From: Pyrocephalus nanus
Taxonomy: Eukaryota; Chordata; Aves; Passeriformes; Tyrannidae
Assembly (NCBI GenBank): GCA_038380795.1
Contig: CM076266.1
Coordinates: 16,094,145-16,158,144, forward strand
Length of the DNA: 64,000 nucleotides
Direction: 5' to 3'
Shown here: positions 15,101 to 30,100 of the stretch, in pieces
Numbering within the stretch: the stretch's first letter is position 1
Layout: each line of letters opens with the position of its first letter
Program-made: the position numbers and the translations under genes
The notes under the pieces: model-generated
Databases searched by the model: none
What the model was told of the DNA's origin: nothing
The model's input: the letters and a program-made list of their open reading frames with translations, nothing else

Positions 15101-18100
15101 TGTTTACCCTTTCCAGAGATGACTCTAGAGGAAATTTTGTATCTTTTCTTTCCTGCTGAACGGAGATCATCATTTCAACACTTAAAGCTCTGTATTGACT
15201 GGGAAGTGTTTAATTAGGATGGGACATAGGCTATTGAAATCTTAAGCCTGTTTGTTTACAAGCTATTCTCTGTATCTAATCGTATTATCTATTGTGGTTC
15301 GGTCCTCTTTTTAAAGAAAAGAAGGAAATATCAAAATCACTTAATATTAACAAAATTTCGTAGTAGTAAAAGTTTACAAAAAATAACTAAGAGAAAATAG
15401 GACTAGAGCAGAATGTAGGAGGTCATTGACTCCATCTGCTTGCCTCCAAACCAGCATCAATTCTTTGTGTGTCTTCTGGACAATTATTTTTCTATCTTTT
15501 CTTTCAAGCTGTGGACCTTTCATAACTGCTGTAAGCAATATATTCAAAAATTCACATATCCTTACCATTATTTTTTTATTTATTTATTTACCTAGCATAG
15601 ATCAGCCTTGATGCCGTTTAACCCTATTATTTCTTGTCTTACCTGCACTGGACCTGGTGAACAGATGATTGCCATTGTAGCTGTACTTTAAACCACCTCC
15701 TTATTCTCTACTTCTCCAGTTCCTTCCATTTTTCTGTGGAGATCATACTTTCAAGATAGTTTGATGTCCTCTGGTCTTTACCAACTTTCTCAATATCTTT
15801 TTTGAAGTATGATACCTAGAATGAGCACAGTATCAGTGCCAAACCAAAGAATAATATTTCCTTGCATCTTACCAATTTGATTGTAAGTCTCTGTAAAGTT
15901 TGCTTTTTTGTTTGGCAGCACTGTGATATTGGTAGTTATGTTGTGTTCCATTTATAACAACAGATTTTTATCTACGGTTCTGCAAGCTTGTCATGGCAGC
16001 AGCCAATTCTGTCAGCACCAAAGAGCAAAATCCATTAAGCTCATCTAGTGTGAAAACATCTAAGTTATCTAAGTTCTTATTGACTAGTTAATTATGCCCC
16101 TAGCAGAGCATTCACTACACCATCACTGATATTAAGTAATAATTAGTAGAAAATAGTAGAGGTTAACGCATTAAAAAAGACCCCTTAATGCTTTTAGCTT
16201 TCTTAGTTTCATTTGTTGAAAGCTTGCCATTGACTAACAGGTTTTTTTCCTCTTCATTGTTACAGAAGTATCAAACAAAATGATGGTTTGAACTTGTGTG
16301 TTCCTTGGTAGCTATATTTTGGCTTGTGTCCTTATTTACTTGTGTTTTTTCTTTTATTTTCATTCTTATTTGATCTTGTCAGTAGTTCTGTAATTGTCAT
16401 TTGTGAGCTCTGCGTATCATAACAGAGACATTACACATACAGTGCACAGAAGATGTTTTACTGATAGTGTAATGGTGATACTGGTTTACTTTTGCTTAAT
16501 TTATGGATATATATGTTATACCAATATATAGGAAAAGAGGCACATTTTTAACTAAGTCTGTGTTTAATTTCAAGCCTTAAAATTGATTGTTGATCTGCCA
16601 GTAGAGTCTATTTGCATCCAACATATCAGATTTCAAACGGTATAACAACATGATGCAGATTTTATGTCAACTTAATGGAGAGGTAACTATTTCCATGCAT
16701 GTTAAAATCTATGCTGTAACTACTGCAGTACTTGCTGTAGTGATAACTTCAAGAATTGTTGAAACCATCACTAATATTTCTTATTTTGTGGAACTGATGC
16801 TTCAGCACATATGAAAAATATTTTATTGTGGTTTTAAATAAAAAACACTTCAAGTGGTGTGTTCATTTTTGAAGCCAAAAAAATAAAATGCATATATGTA
16901 TTTTATATACAGTTCTCTTTTTTTAATTTAGTATAAGAAAAATAAAAGTTGTTTATTTTTAAAAAATCTAGTCTATATTAAATATCATATGCCAACTATT
17001 ATACATGTAAGATAAGGGAATTATGGATTATTATGTTATGTATAAGTGGAGTTTCACCGTAGGAGAATCAGTCCTCAAAAGAAGAGATATCACTGTTCAC
17101 GTTAGTGATACACTTCTGCATTTATGTAAAATAATAAAAAGATAAGTTTTGTCTTAAAATACCTGCTGCAAAGTTTTTGTTATACAAAGCAAAGGAAATA
17201 ACAAAGCCTAAGGTGTGTGAAAAGACTACAGATTTCATAAAAGGAGAGCTGTTTTTTTGAGCTGTAGAATATTCTATGTAGTCTTTTAATCATATCAAAT
17301 GGATTTAAAAAACAAATAATTTATTTTGATTGTGTGGATAAACTGATTTCCCTATGAAAATATTTGAGAAATTGTTACAATATTTTATACCCTAGGACAT
17401 ATTTTCAAAGTAGATGAAAATATGTTATTAAAGCAGGGCACATTTCATTCTTCTGAAGTCATGATGATAACGATTATTAAAAAAAGATAAGTTAAAAAAC
17501 GTGCTGGCATCTTCCTTTAGGACACTATATGTTACAGATGTTTAAAAAATTACCTTTATATTTAAATAATTTTCTGTGGGGAAATTCTGTGTATATCTAT
17601 TGCTATGAGACATTTAAGTAAAAATTATGAAGTACCATCAGCATACACTTTATTGATTAGCAGAAGTGTTTTGTCTGATGTGAGTTACTGATCTGAAACT
17701 TCATGAAGTAGTTCTTACGTTCTTTTTGGATGTATTTTCTCAATTGTGATTTTCAGCTACATTTATCCTAAGTCTTGAAAGAGAATGTTGAATTTAAATA
17801 CATTTTTACTGTATTTGTCTCTCTGTTTCTGTTTACTTTTAAGTAATATGCTGCAAAAGTTTTGGTTTTGCTAGATCTACTTGTTTCATATTAGCAAACA
17901 CTGAGTTTTTCAACATTCTGTATTTCATTATGATGTGCACAACTAGAAGGGCTTGGCTAAAAGGCCTTTACAGATTCAAAACTGTCATTTAGAAGGGATG
18001 GGCTTGGGCAGCACAGTTCAGATCTGGATGGGCTCCAAAGCTTCCCTAGAATTCAGAGGCATGCAGAGTGGCTACTGTAGTTTGATTTAGTAGGTATTCC

Positions 18101-21100
18101 AAGTTGTAACTTCCACAGTTGGCTCTGTTCATGTGCTCCAGCTTCTGTTGCAGCTACGTGGTAGCTCAGCCCTTCTAATTTCCATTCAGCTTGGTTCATC
18201 CCTGATTTTATTAACAGTAAACCTATATTAGAGGTTCAAAAGAATCCATTGTCATATGGTTTAGCTCTCTGTGTTGTGTTCTTTGGTCTTTTCCTTGCTT
18301 TAAGTCTAGTAGCAGTGACTGAAATAGAGCTTATTGTTTAGAGTACCTTCCAATCTTGACTGAAAAATTTCCTCTGATGGAAACCTTATCATCACTCTTA
18401 AATAATTTCTTCCAAAGGATAATTAACCACACAATGGAAAACTTGCACTCTACTCCTCATTTAAGTTTTAGTACCTTTAACGTCAAGTCATCAAATCTCC
18501 ATGCTAGACTGTAGAGCTCTCTGTGATCATGCTCCTATTCATCATAGATTTATTTAGTCACTCTGAATGATTCATGCCTTAATTTACTTTTTAATAAACT
18601 AAATAGTATTCCTCATGTGTCTCTTAATGCAACTATTTTCCAGGCTTACAATAATTTGAATTTTTATTTTCTGAATCATCTCCAACTTTTCCCTTTCCTT
18701 CTAGAACAGTAAAAAGGAAAATTAGACACAGAATTTCAGTGGTAATTGCACAAGTGCCTAAAAAGAGATAATACGTATGTTCCTATGCAGTTCTTCCAGT
18801 TATTTATCCCAAAATTAATCCTTTTAATCAAATATTACACTGTAATCTCAAATTCATATCCAACACCCCTAATCTTTTTTATATACTGTTTCCGAAACAG
18901 AACTCTTCAAATTATATCCTGTTTTCATTATTTGTATGACCCTCAGTTTAGACTTAAAAACCCCCCATATTGGGCAGATCAAAAGACAACGTATCCCAAT
19001 GACTGCACCAGGAGGGGAGACATAATGATCAGGATGGAAGTTTTATATGGTTATAGTTCATCTTTTGTATCCTGTTATCCTGACTTCTGATTTTCACAAA
19101 TGTGGGAAACTTGACTGTATAACCTATAGTAGTGTGAAACGGTGTTCTTATTATAGTTTATTAAGGGAGAAGAAACCCAGGACCACTTCTGTTACTTCAT
19201 TTGAAGAACCAACTACCTTAACCCTACTATACCCCATCATTAAAAGAGATTATATCTGTATTAAAAGAAACATAGGACAGTCAACCCCTCTCTGTCCTGA
19301 TCAAGGCCATCCCTTACACTGTCAACCTCTATGATATCCCTTCAGGCATCCCTCTTTTAGACTAAAAAAACTTTGGATTGTCTTTGCTGCTCTTTTCTGA
19401 AAGTTTTCCAGTGCTATAGTAACGTTTCTATAGGGGAAGCTACAGAAGGGGAAGCTGCAGAATTGCATAAAGTTTTGAAGTTGTATGTGAACCATGGGTT
19501 TATACTGTGGTATAGTGACATTCTCTGTTCAATATTTTTTTACCAAACAAGTCCCAGTATTCTATTTATTTGATTGCCATCTCCCCCAACCTCAAAATAT
19601 CATTTCTAATTTTTAATGATCAGCTGAAAAATGATCATTTCATCTGTGGAGTTAAGATTGTTTTTTTCTGATGTGCATAATTTCTCATTAGCTGTTTTAC
19701 TGCCCTCTTAGTCCTAGTAATTTTTTTAGTAGCTTGTCACAACAGGCCCTGAGTCATAATATTGTCAACAAACTTTGTCACTTCATTAGTCCTTCCATTT
19801 CTCCGGGTGTTTACAAGTATGTTGAATCGCAGAACTTCAACATGGATCCATGGAAATCCACTATATCACATCCCTTTATTGAACTGACTTTTTGCTCCTA
19901 TCCTCAGTTTCTTGTCATTCAGTCATTCTTTCCAATCCAAATAATGGTCTTTCCTGTTATAGTAGGAAATCATAATATTATAGTGGCTTAGTTTCTTTTC
20001 TTAGGTCTTTTGTTTTTTGACTTTGTCAAAATCCTTATGGAGTCCACTTGGACATATCAACTGGATCATCATTGCCACAAGCTTGGTGACTTTTCTATGG
20101 TTGGACTTTGCTTAACAGATTCTGTGTAGCTCCAAGTATATCATATTGTTGCAAGAATATTAAATTCATTGCCTGCTAATTCTTTTTTGTATTACAATCT
20201 ACCAACTTGTCCAGCCCATATTTCTGGCTAAAAGGCCTTGGATAACCCTTGAGCTGTTCCCAAAGTTGACGTAATATTTGTTGTTTCATAGGACAGAAAC
20301 AAGGAAGTTTGATGTGAGGGGATATGTGCCACCTCTACTGAATTGACTATTACACCGTTTCCTTTATAACTCAGCTGAATATTATCTAATAGTGGCAATT
20401 TGTTATTGTTCAGACATGTCAGGGTTTTTGTAATAAACCCCTTCTACAGAGGCTTCAGTCTTGGAAAAAAAAATCTTCTGAAATGTCCACAATGGAGGAT
20501 TCCTGTTGGAATCTCTGGAATCCAATGCAGAAATGCAGACAGGATCTCTGAAATGTTTGGATCTTCACTGTGTGTTCTTTTGCTATCTGCGAATGCTTGT
20601 ACAAAGCTCACAATACTTGTCTGCCTAATTTACTGGACCATTCACAGAAAGCCATATTAGTCATTTTTCACTTGAGCTATTCACTCGAATCTTTATGCCA
20701 TTTACAGACTTTATCAATAATTCCCTTTCTTACTATGTCTGTGTTATTTAACACCATAGAAGCAAAATACTCTACCATGTATCTTCTTTAGTAGTGATTG
20801 TACGAGTACAAGTAGAAGTGATTAAGTTTTATAATAAAAGCATTTTACAGATTTATTAATTATTTGCTTTATTTTAGACAGGTGATCCAACAGCTACTGT
20901 AATCGCACTGTGTTCAGTGAGAGATTTCAATTTGGCTCAAGAATCGTGTCAGCTGGCTTTCAAAGACACTGGATGTCTTGAAGTGTTAATTAATTTACTC
21001 GATACAGAAGAAACTAATTGTCAGGTAAGCAGCTTTGTGAAACAGATTTATGAATATGCTCTTTCTATTAGAATATTTTTTCAATTTTCAGAGTTACAGA

Positions 21101-24100
21101 GTGTAGAGAAAATTGATTTCTTTCTTTACTCATTCCTTTATTTTCTTTTTTTCTTCAGATTTTTTAGAAAGAAATCAATTTCTTTGACTTTTAGTTTCCT
21201 TCTTTTCTCCTGCTTAAATATAAAAGATATGATGTTTTAGATAACCCAGCATTTTAGATAATGTTAATGTTTTTTATAATTAAATAATGTTTAACATCTG
21301 TTTTTTCCCATTGTTTAGACTGGTTCATTAAAAATCTTGAAGGAAATTAGTCACAATATACTGATCAGACATACAATTGCAGATCTTGGGGGCTTAGAGA
21401 TCATGGTGAAAATACTGGACTCTCCAGATAAAGATCTCAAATGTTTGGCAGCTGAAACAATTGCTAATGTTGCTAGATTTAAAAGAGCACGAAAGACAGT
21501 AAGGCAATATGGAGGAATCAAGAAACTGGTAAGCAGACATTAAAATTTGTCATATGTGTAGTTTTGTTAAAAAAATACATCATGTGTTGGATAAATGATT
21601 ATTATGGTGGTGTTTACCATAATTAAAAAGCAGTACAATATCAAACTTCCCTTTGAATATTAAAAAATTGGGTTTTTTTTTTAGGTTGGGCTGTTGGAGT
21701 GTGTTTCAGTGGGAAAACCATACCAAGCCAAAGATACTGAAATAGCACGCTGTGGGGCTTTGGCACTCTGGAGTTGCAGCAAAAGCACCAAAAACAAGAA
21801 AGCTATCCGCAAAGCTGGTGGCATTCCATTGTTAGCTACGTGGCTCAAATGCTCAGATGCAAACATCTTAATCCCAGTAGTGGGAACACTTCAAGAATGT
21901 GCCTCAGAGGTAAGTAAACACATATAGCTAAGTTATTTCTAAGCAGTAGAACAACTGGCTACTAAAAGGAAGTATTACATTTTAATGTCACTTAAATCAG
22001 GGCAGTTATCCTATCAGGAAGTAGAGGCTTTGTATGATCAAAGTGTTTTTGAGAAGGTCACAGATTGTAATGAAGTAAAGGCCATGTATTTTTTATTTAA
22101 ATGGCTGGGAGTAGAATGTGAACCATGGCAGGTTTCACAGATTTGAATATATTCAATTTTTAAATTCAAATACAAATATTTTTTACCGTGGCCATATATG
22201 TGATTACATGACTGGGACAGTTCTGTCTAATATCTTTTTCGGTGATGGGGACAAGGGGATCAAGGGCACCCTCAACCAGTTTGCAGACAACACCATCTGG
22301 GATGGGATCGCTGAATTGCTGGAGGGCAGGAAGGCTCTGCAGAGGGATCTGGACAGGCTGGATCCATGGGCTGAGGCCGATGGTATGACATTCAACAAGG
22401 CAAAATGCCGAGTCCTGAACTTGGGCCACAACAACCCCAGGCAGTGCTACAGGCTGGGAGAAGAGTGGGTTGAAAACTGCCTGGCAGAAAAGGACCTGAG
22501 GGTGCTGGTCAACACCAGCTGAACATGAGCCAAGAGTGCCCTTGGGGGCCAGGAAGGTCAGTGACATCCTGGCCTGTGTCAGCAATAGTGTGGCCAGCAG
22601 GATCAGGACAGTGATCGTTCCCCTGTACTCAGCTGCACCTCAAATCCTGTGTTCAGTTCTGGTCCTCTCAGTTCAGGAAAGACTTTGAGGTGCTGGAGGG
22701 AGTCCAGAGAAGGACAGCAGAAATAGAGGAGTCTGGAGCACCAGTTTGATGAGGAGCAGCTGAGGGAGCTGGGTGTGCTTAGCCTGGAGAAAAGGAGACT
22801 TGAGGAGGATCTGATAACTCCCTCCAACTGCCTGAAAGGAGGTTGTAGCGAGGTAGAGATTGGTCTCTTCTCCCAGCTAACAAGCAATAGGACCAGAGAA
22901 AATGGCCTCAAGTTGAATCAGGGGATGTTTAGTTGGGGTATTAGGAAAAATTTCTTCACTGAAAGGGTTGTTAAGCATTGGAACAGGCTGCCCAGGGAAG
23001 CAGTTGAGTCACCATCCCTGGAGATGTTTAAAAGACATGTAGATGTGACACTTAGGGACATGGTTTAGTGGTGGACTTGGCAATGCTGGGTTAATGGTTG
23101 GACTCAAAGGTCTTGCAGGTCTTTTCTGACCTAAATGATTCTATTTTTTTATGATTCTATACCTCTATTTGTAGAATCCCATTGGAAAGTAAGGTGTATT
23201 GCACTTGAGGTAAAAAATATAAATAAGTTCTCTTGGAGAATTTGAGACAGAAGATAAGATTTTTCAAAAGATTTTCCATTATTGAACACTTTGAATATTA
23301 AAAATTAGTTTCTTGAATTACACAAATTTAGGGATGTTGCATGAGAAACAAACCTGGCAGATTTTAGGTTCAATAAGTCTGTATTGAGAAGGTGACATTT
23401 TTGAGGGTTTCTTGTCTGGCCTAACTTGGAAAGAACACTAATTGCATCTCTTACAGAGATGCTTCCTCTCTCTTAAACAATGATCCCCTGTTGCTATGCC
23501 TGTTTTTCTAACCTTGTTCTAGGTATAGAACAAGGCTGTTGTTTTGGCTGCTGGTTCTCAAGTAAGTGTGTGGGTACTTCTTGATCCCATTCTGAAGCAT
23601 CTTTTACCTTCTGGCCTCTGGACACCTTTCAGAATATTCTGCATTCTCTTTAAGCCAAGCAGCTACAAAACAGGCATTGCAGCACCTGCTTTTACAGGCG
23701 ATTGGAAGAGCACTGCAGAGGATTTCTGTATTTGCTTACCTTTGAGAACATGAGTAGTATTTTCAAGGCAATGTTTACTTGTGGTTGTGACAAAGTACAA
23801 GACTTCTCAATACCAAACCCTAGAATTGTAGCATTGTGTTATTATTGTGACCTATTAACTAGTAATATACTGGATTTAAGAGATGCAGTTTATCTTTTTA
23901 GCCAAGTTACAGACTTGCAATAAGGACAGAGGGAATGATTGAGAACCTGGTGAAAAATTTGAGTAGTGAACATGAGGAGCTTCAGATGCATTGTGCAAGT
24001 GCCATATTTAAGGTAATTGTATTATAATCAGTAGATCAGAACCAGGATTAGCCCCTTGTTTTCATATGGTTGTCAGTTTTAATATTTCTTAATTTCAGTA

Positions 24101-27100
24101 TTTCTCTAACATGTAAGAAATTACTTTATAAAAATGTTGTGAGTACTTTAGCTGCATATTTAATATTGTAGTTAAGTTCCTACTTACTCTTCTTTTGTGC
24201 AAGCCCTAAATTGCACAGGTAGCCAGTGGAGAAAAGCTTCTTTGGATTTTTTATGTTTACTCACAAAGTGGACATTGTGACAGGACAAGCACTGCTGTAT
24301 ATACAGCAGCAGTTTACTGTCAAACTCTTAGTGAGTTGATAGCATATTCTGGTACTTTAATACAATATTTATGTTTTCTTCTGTATTAGATTTTACTAGT
24401 TTCAATGTAATACAGCTAGCTTTTGAAGATGTGGTTTTACACGTTTTTATATAATGTATATATTTAATTTTTTTGTATAGTGCGCAGAAGATAAACAAAC
24501 ACGGGACCTGGTTAGACAATATGGAGGTCTACAACCACTGTCTGCTCTGCTTGATAACTCTGAAAACAAGAAACTTCTGGCAGCTGTGACAGGAGCAATC
24601 TGGAAATGTGCTATCAGTATAGAAAACGTGTCAAAGTAACAACTTAATTTTTCATGGTTCTTTAAAAACATTCTTTCTAATCAGTTGGACTTTGAAGTTA
24701 GGTTTCACAGTACTTAAAAAATTGCCACCTGACCTCATCAGGACACAGTGAAGACAGTGTTCAGTTCCTAGAATCTTAAGTCAATGGAGAGCAGTGGTGC
24801 CTTTAAAGAATAGCTAAGACATAGGACACTGAGTCAGGAGGTGTACTAGCACGTACTAAACATTTGATATGTGGACTTACCTGATATCCCCTCTCCTATT
24901 TGTAGCTCACAGACTGGAATCACTGTGGCATGGTAGACAGAGTTCGTAGTACACTTTAATGTTTTACATCAAGAGAGACAGAGAGCAAATGATGCCATTC
25001 TAGGGTAGATGTCTAATACATATTAGAAATATACTGGAGTTTAGGACAATTAGTCTCGATGTGCTCTTCTTGACTACAGAAGGGGCTCAGAAAAGTAGCT
25101 TAGTCTGAAGACCCAGCTTCTAAATGAGTGGAATTAACTGATGAGAGTCCTGCCATAGGTACCTCCAACCTCTCTGTACGAGGGTCCTGAGTAATTGCAG
25201 AGAATGTGACAGCAGAAGTTATCACCCTCCACCTTTTACGGAACAGCTTAATGATTGAGAGTACTCGACCCCCTCATCTAAAATTAATTTAGCATATTGA
25301 TGCACCTTACCTCCTGCAAAAAAGCTGGCTCGGCTGCATGGTGTGGTTTCCTAGGTTGTGCTAGGTTTGGTTTCCTAGAAGTTATGCTGTTCTGTAAAAC
25401 GAATGCAAATTTCATATGTTAGATAGAGTATACGGAAGAGGTAACCTCTTCCTGCAGCCTTCATTCCAGCGTACTTTGCTGGATAAACACAAATGATAGA
25501 TAAAGGCTGAATAAAAATTAGAAAGATTTACACTGTAAGGGTTTATATTCTTAATTTTTGACTGTCCTGAGTTCCCAAACCCATGGTCTTTACATCTTCT
25601 ACTGCTATCCTACTGCTTTTTGCATTCTTGATTGTGTGGTAACCTAACTTTTCAGAAGGGTATATCCTTCTTTTCTATGGGCTTTGGGTATCTGCACAGA
25701 GGTATCCTGATTTTGGATCAATTAGTGATGAGACAGACTGAATGGCTCTCTCTGTACTAGTAAACTAAACAGGGCCAAATCTTTCAGGGTTCCGGCACTA
25801 TGTTAGGATTATCCGTACTGTTCAACTGCCAGCACAGTCCCTTACACAGTTTGGCCTGTGCCAGCAAGCACTCTCCCAGACAATGCCCAGACACTCCTTG
25901 GGATCAGTGCAGGCAACAGATTGTTTCCATTAGGCAGAATGGGCGAGGCCACCCTGGGTTGTGAGGAGAAGAGATTTTAGCCATATGGATGCTGTGTTGT
26001 GCTTCTCATCCTCAGGGCTAGGGAATGAGCCCTGGCCTGTTTTATTTATTAGTATAGCTGTAGCCAATAATTCTGTCCAAATGCAAACAGATTTTTGTTG
26101 GGCTACTCACATATCTTTGGCAAGTGCTTGGTGCTCCACAAAGGTTACTAGCCAGGCACAGCTCCAGCTGAATTCATGTATTATGTAGTGCTGAGTCTGA
26201 AGCATTAAACTGTGTCCAAACTCAAAATGGGAGGGCACGAAAGAAAAGGGAGTGAGGTCGATATGAAAACACCTCAGTAGATCTGGAGGGATGAAACTGG
26301 AACTAACAAACCCTGCTGGTTCCTGCAGGGACACTTAATTACCTTTAAAGTGCTCCACAGTGTTTCCTATACCTGAAGTACGTATCTGAGGGGATGTGCT
26401 GACTCAGCAGTGGGCTGGTACAGGTGCCTGGGCCTGCCCAGCTCAGATTCCAGTGTGTGTGTGCAAGGGGCCGTTCTGCTTCTGGACACAAGATGGCCCG
26501 AGCCAGCAGCTCTGTCAGAGTGCAGCCTGCCTGTTGCAGAGCCAGCTCCTGTCGTTCCATCTGAGAAGCACTTGATATGGAACACAGAAAAAGTAGCCAG
26601 AGAAAATCAATTTGGTGTTTGTTTTGTTTTGTTTTTAAATTATTTGCTTACTTTGTTGCTTTTTTATTCATGCTGTTGATGTTTACTCTTGAAAAAAATA
26701 AGTATAGGGTTACTTCGAAGTTACAGTGAACAAAGAGAGGAAGATATCCTTTTAAGCAAAGGTTTCAATAACAAAAAAAAAGTTTCTCATTTCTCAATTA
26801 CTTTAATTCTTATGCTGATAATCCAGCTTGGAAAGATTAATTTTCATTGAAACAGCTCTAGTTCTGCCATAAAAATATCAGATTTTTTTTTTTTTTTTAA
26901 ATGAAAGAAAAGCCACATGTGCAAGTGATTCTTGGAAAATACAGTTTTTGTAGCTCAAGTAGACACTCCAGAATGTCGGGGCTGGGAGGGAAGCACAAAT
27001 GAGAACTCAGTACCCTCAGAGAAATTATCTCTGATAATGAGATTAGATACAGGTTAGATCTATCTTAATATACCAAGTGGAAGTGTCAAGGGGTGTCAGA

Positions 27101-30100
27101 AATTGTGTGACAGGAACATACAGTATTTAAGTAAATAATCCTCTTAAGTTTTGAACAAAACAAACTTAGAAGATGATTCTAGCACTGAGGAAAACATCCT
27201 GTTCTGAAAGACGAACTTCTGAGGTTTAGCACACATCCTTTTGTAGGATAGGACTTCCAAGATTTAAAAAAACCCATATTTTTTGATTTTCAGTATCAAA
27301 AGTTTTATGAAGAATGAGGAAAGTATTAATATAGCAATTAAGTCAAATTTCTGTCAACTTATTTCTTAAATTCAAATTGGAATCTAACACTTCTACAATA
27401 GAAGTGTACTAGAACTATGGGTCTGACCTTAGGAAAATGCAATGTATTAGGGCCTGAGCTAAGTATGGAACTGCTCAGGGCAAACTCTCTAAAGGCTCGT
27501 GATCCTTTGGTTCAGAGAGGCGGAATAGGGTCTGGTAGACCATTACTCTCACTACTATTAACATAGCAGGAAAAAGTACTGAGGTTAGGATAGTAACTGC
27601 CAGTCCTCTGGTTTGTTTCAGCTATTTGTAGATTTTGCATCCACATATCAAGTTTTAGAAAACCCTCAACTACTCAAGAGATTCCTAGATAACTAAATTA
27701 GAGAAGTGTCATTAGAAAGGTAGGTTCTATGTCACACTTATTCTAAGTGATTCTAAGGAATGGCTTACCTGTACTAGCATTTCTTCAGCATGATGATTTA
27801 CATACAGAAATTAAACATTGTACTTCAATAATACTGATTCCTTAATTGTAAAATTAAATTTATAGTGGTAACATAGTGAAAATAATAACTTTGGGTTTTT
27901 TGCTGTCGTTTAGATTTCGGGAATATCAAACCATAGAAACTTTGGTAGGACTGCTTCCTGATCAGCCTGAAGAAGTCCTTATAAATGTCGTTGGAGCACT
28001 GGGAGAATGTTGCCAAGAGCCAGTAAATCGAAGTACTGTCCGCAGATGTGGTGGAATACCACCTTTAGTGAAGTTACTCACTGCAACTGATCAGGCACTA
28101 CTTGTGAATGTCAACAAAGCAGTAGGAGCATGTGCAACAGAAACTGAAAATATGATGTGAGTTATTACTATACATAGCATTTTAAATATTAAAAAAATTT
28201 AGTCGTTCTGATGCAAATATAGTCAATTTTAATCTGACCTAAAAGGATATTTTACTTTTTGTTTTTTTGCAGGATTCTGTGGGTTAGTTACATCCTCCTA
28301 TAAATGTGCTATATAAAAAAAATATTAAGGAAATATATATTATTATATATATATAGCATTTTGAGGAAAACCAAATTAACCTTTATTAAATTGATTTTTA
28401 TTAAAATTCAAAATTACCAAGCACCATTTTGAAGTGCTGCATGATAGGTACATATTTTGCCTTGTCCTTTTACATCTGTTAACAAATCATAAATAATAAT
28501 CATAAAGGCTGAATTAGAGAAAGTTATTCTAAAAAGGAAATGTGCCCATTTACAGTCATGAAAATAAACTTTAATTTTTTGAAGTAGTGTACTTCTAGTA
28601 TTCTATATTTTTGTCCCTCTCAATCATTCCTTTTGTGAACTCAGACAGTTTTGGACCCTTTTCTCCCCTCTTATTTCTTTGCAAAACCAAAGAAAAAGGC
28701 TGTCTTTTTACTGAGAGAGTTTTTTCCTCTCTTTGATTTTGTGATGTAGATTTGTATAAGTTACAAAGATTCTTGAGTTTTATGTTTAAGTGTTCCAGTT
28801 AAATGTTGAGGTCGGCATTTACTGCACTTACAGTTCCCTTACAGGGATATTTACTTCAAGATTCTCGGCATATTTCCCTCCTTATACATAAGGAAGGTCA
28901 GAAAGAGAGTTTTATTTAGCTCCTCCTGCTCTGATTTGCATAATTCACTTGATATTCATATAGCAGTGCAGGGAATTCTTTTCCTGAATAGAGCTTTTGT
29001 TTTCATGCTTTGGCTGTCACCCAGTGGCAAAAGGCTGGATGGTACACAACTGTAAACATAGGTTGTATGAGCAGTTAGCCATGTAGCATAAAACTATAAA
29101 TAAATGAAATCACTTTCATGACATCTCACTACAAATCAGCCTTTAGTGTAATGTATTAACCTAACAGAATTAGCATTGCAAATACTGAAAAATTGAAATG
29201 CTAATTAATATAAATTGATATTTATAAAACCTCAGACATATTCCAGTACTCAGAACTGTCAGTTGTAGTATCCAGTATGGATAGCTTCATACTGGAATTT
29301 GTTCTGTATAAGCATAAAAAGGAACACAAGTTGCTGCTAAAATTGTGATAGAACAAAGTCCATCTTGTTTTGAAGAAGGAGAGAGTACAGGTTTTTTAGG
29401 GCAAAATTTTATAGAGTTTGTGAAGAGTGAACAAAGGAATCAAAATTCGTTCACATAAAACATTCTGTGTTGAAGTTCTCAACCCTAGAAGTGTTTTAAA
29501 AAGTATCTTAAAACATTAAAAAGGAAGCAAAATCTTGGATAAGAGTAGAATATACTTTTTACTACTACAAAAAACCTTTGACACAAAATGTATTATTATT
29601 AGCAAACCTGTGGCATGTACCTGATGTATTATGCTAGCTGTCTTCTCCCGAAGCATGATTCATCCAAATAGGGATAAATTTGATACAAACCCAGCAGATT
29701 TTTTAAAAGCAATGCTTAGCTAAAACATTGACAGCAGAGCAGTGTAACTGTTCACATGTTTAAATGATTTGTTTGAATGCTCTACCTCTCACAGCATTGA
29801 GGGCACTTAAAAGCAACAAATAAAAAAAAAAAAAGTACATCTGCTCCTCTCCTTTCTCCTCTTCTCAGACCAATATAGCAGAAGCTGAAATTGTATCTCC
29901 TCATCCAAAGTGCTCTCCTTTGGGGGAAGAATAAGTCACCAAGGACACGAAGGATATATACACACAGTCTGTAGTATGACTTTTTTTCTGTTTACAGAAT
30001 ATAGGCCCAAAACAATAAGCAGCCTTGTTGGAAACTGCCGTGGATTTCAATCTCTTTCTGTAAACATTTTCTAAAGTTCTTAACCAAAAAGGCACATCTT

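Noticed and set aside
22118..22522. 134-codon open frame that could look like a host exon
   Set aside because: It is the end of the CR1 reverse-transcriptase frame ([17 protein letters not shown]), not host coding sequence.
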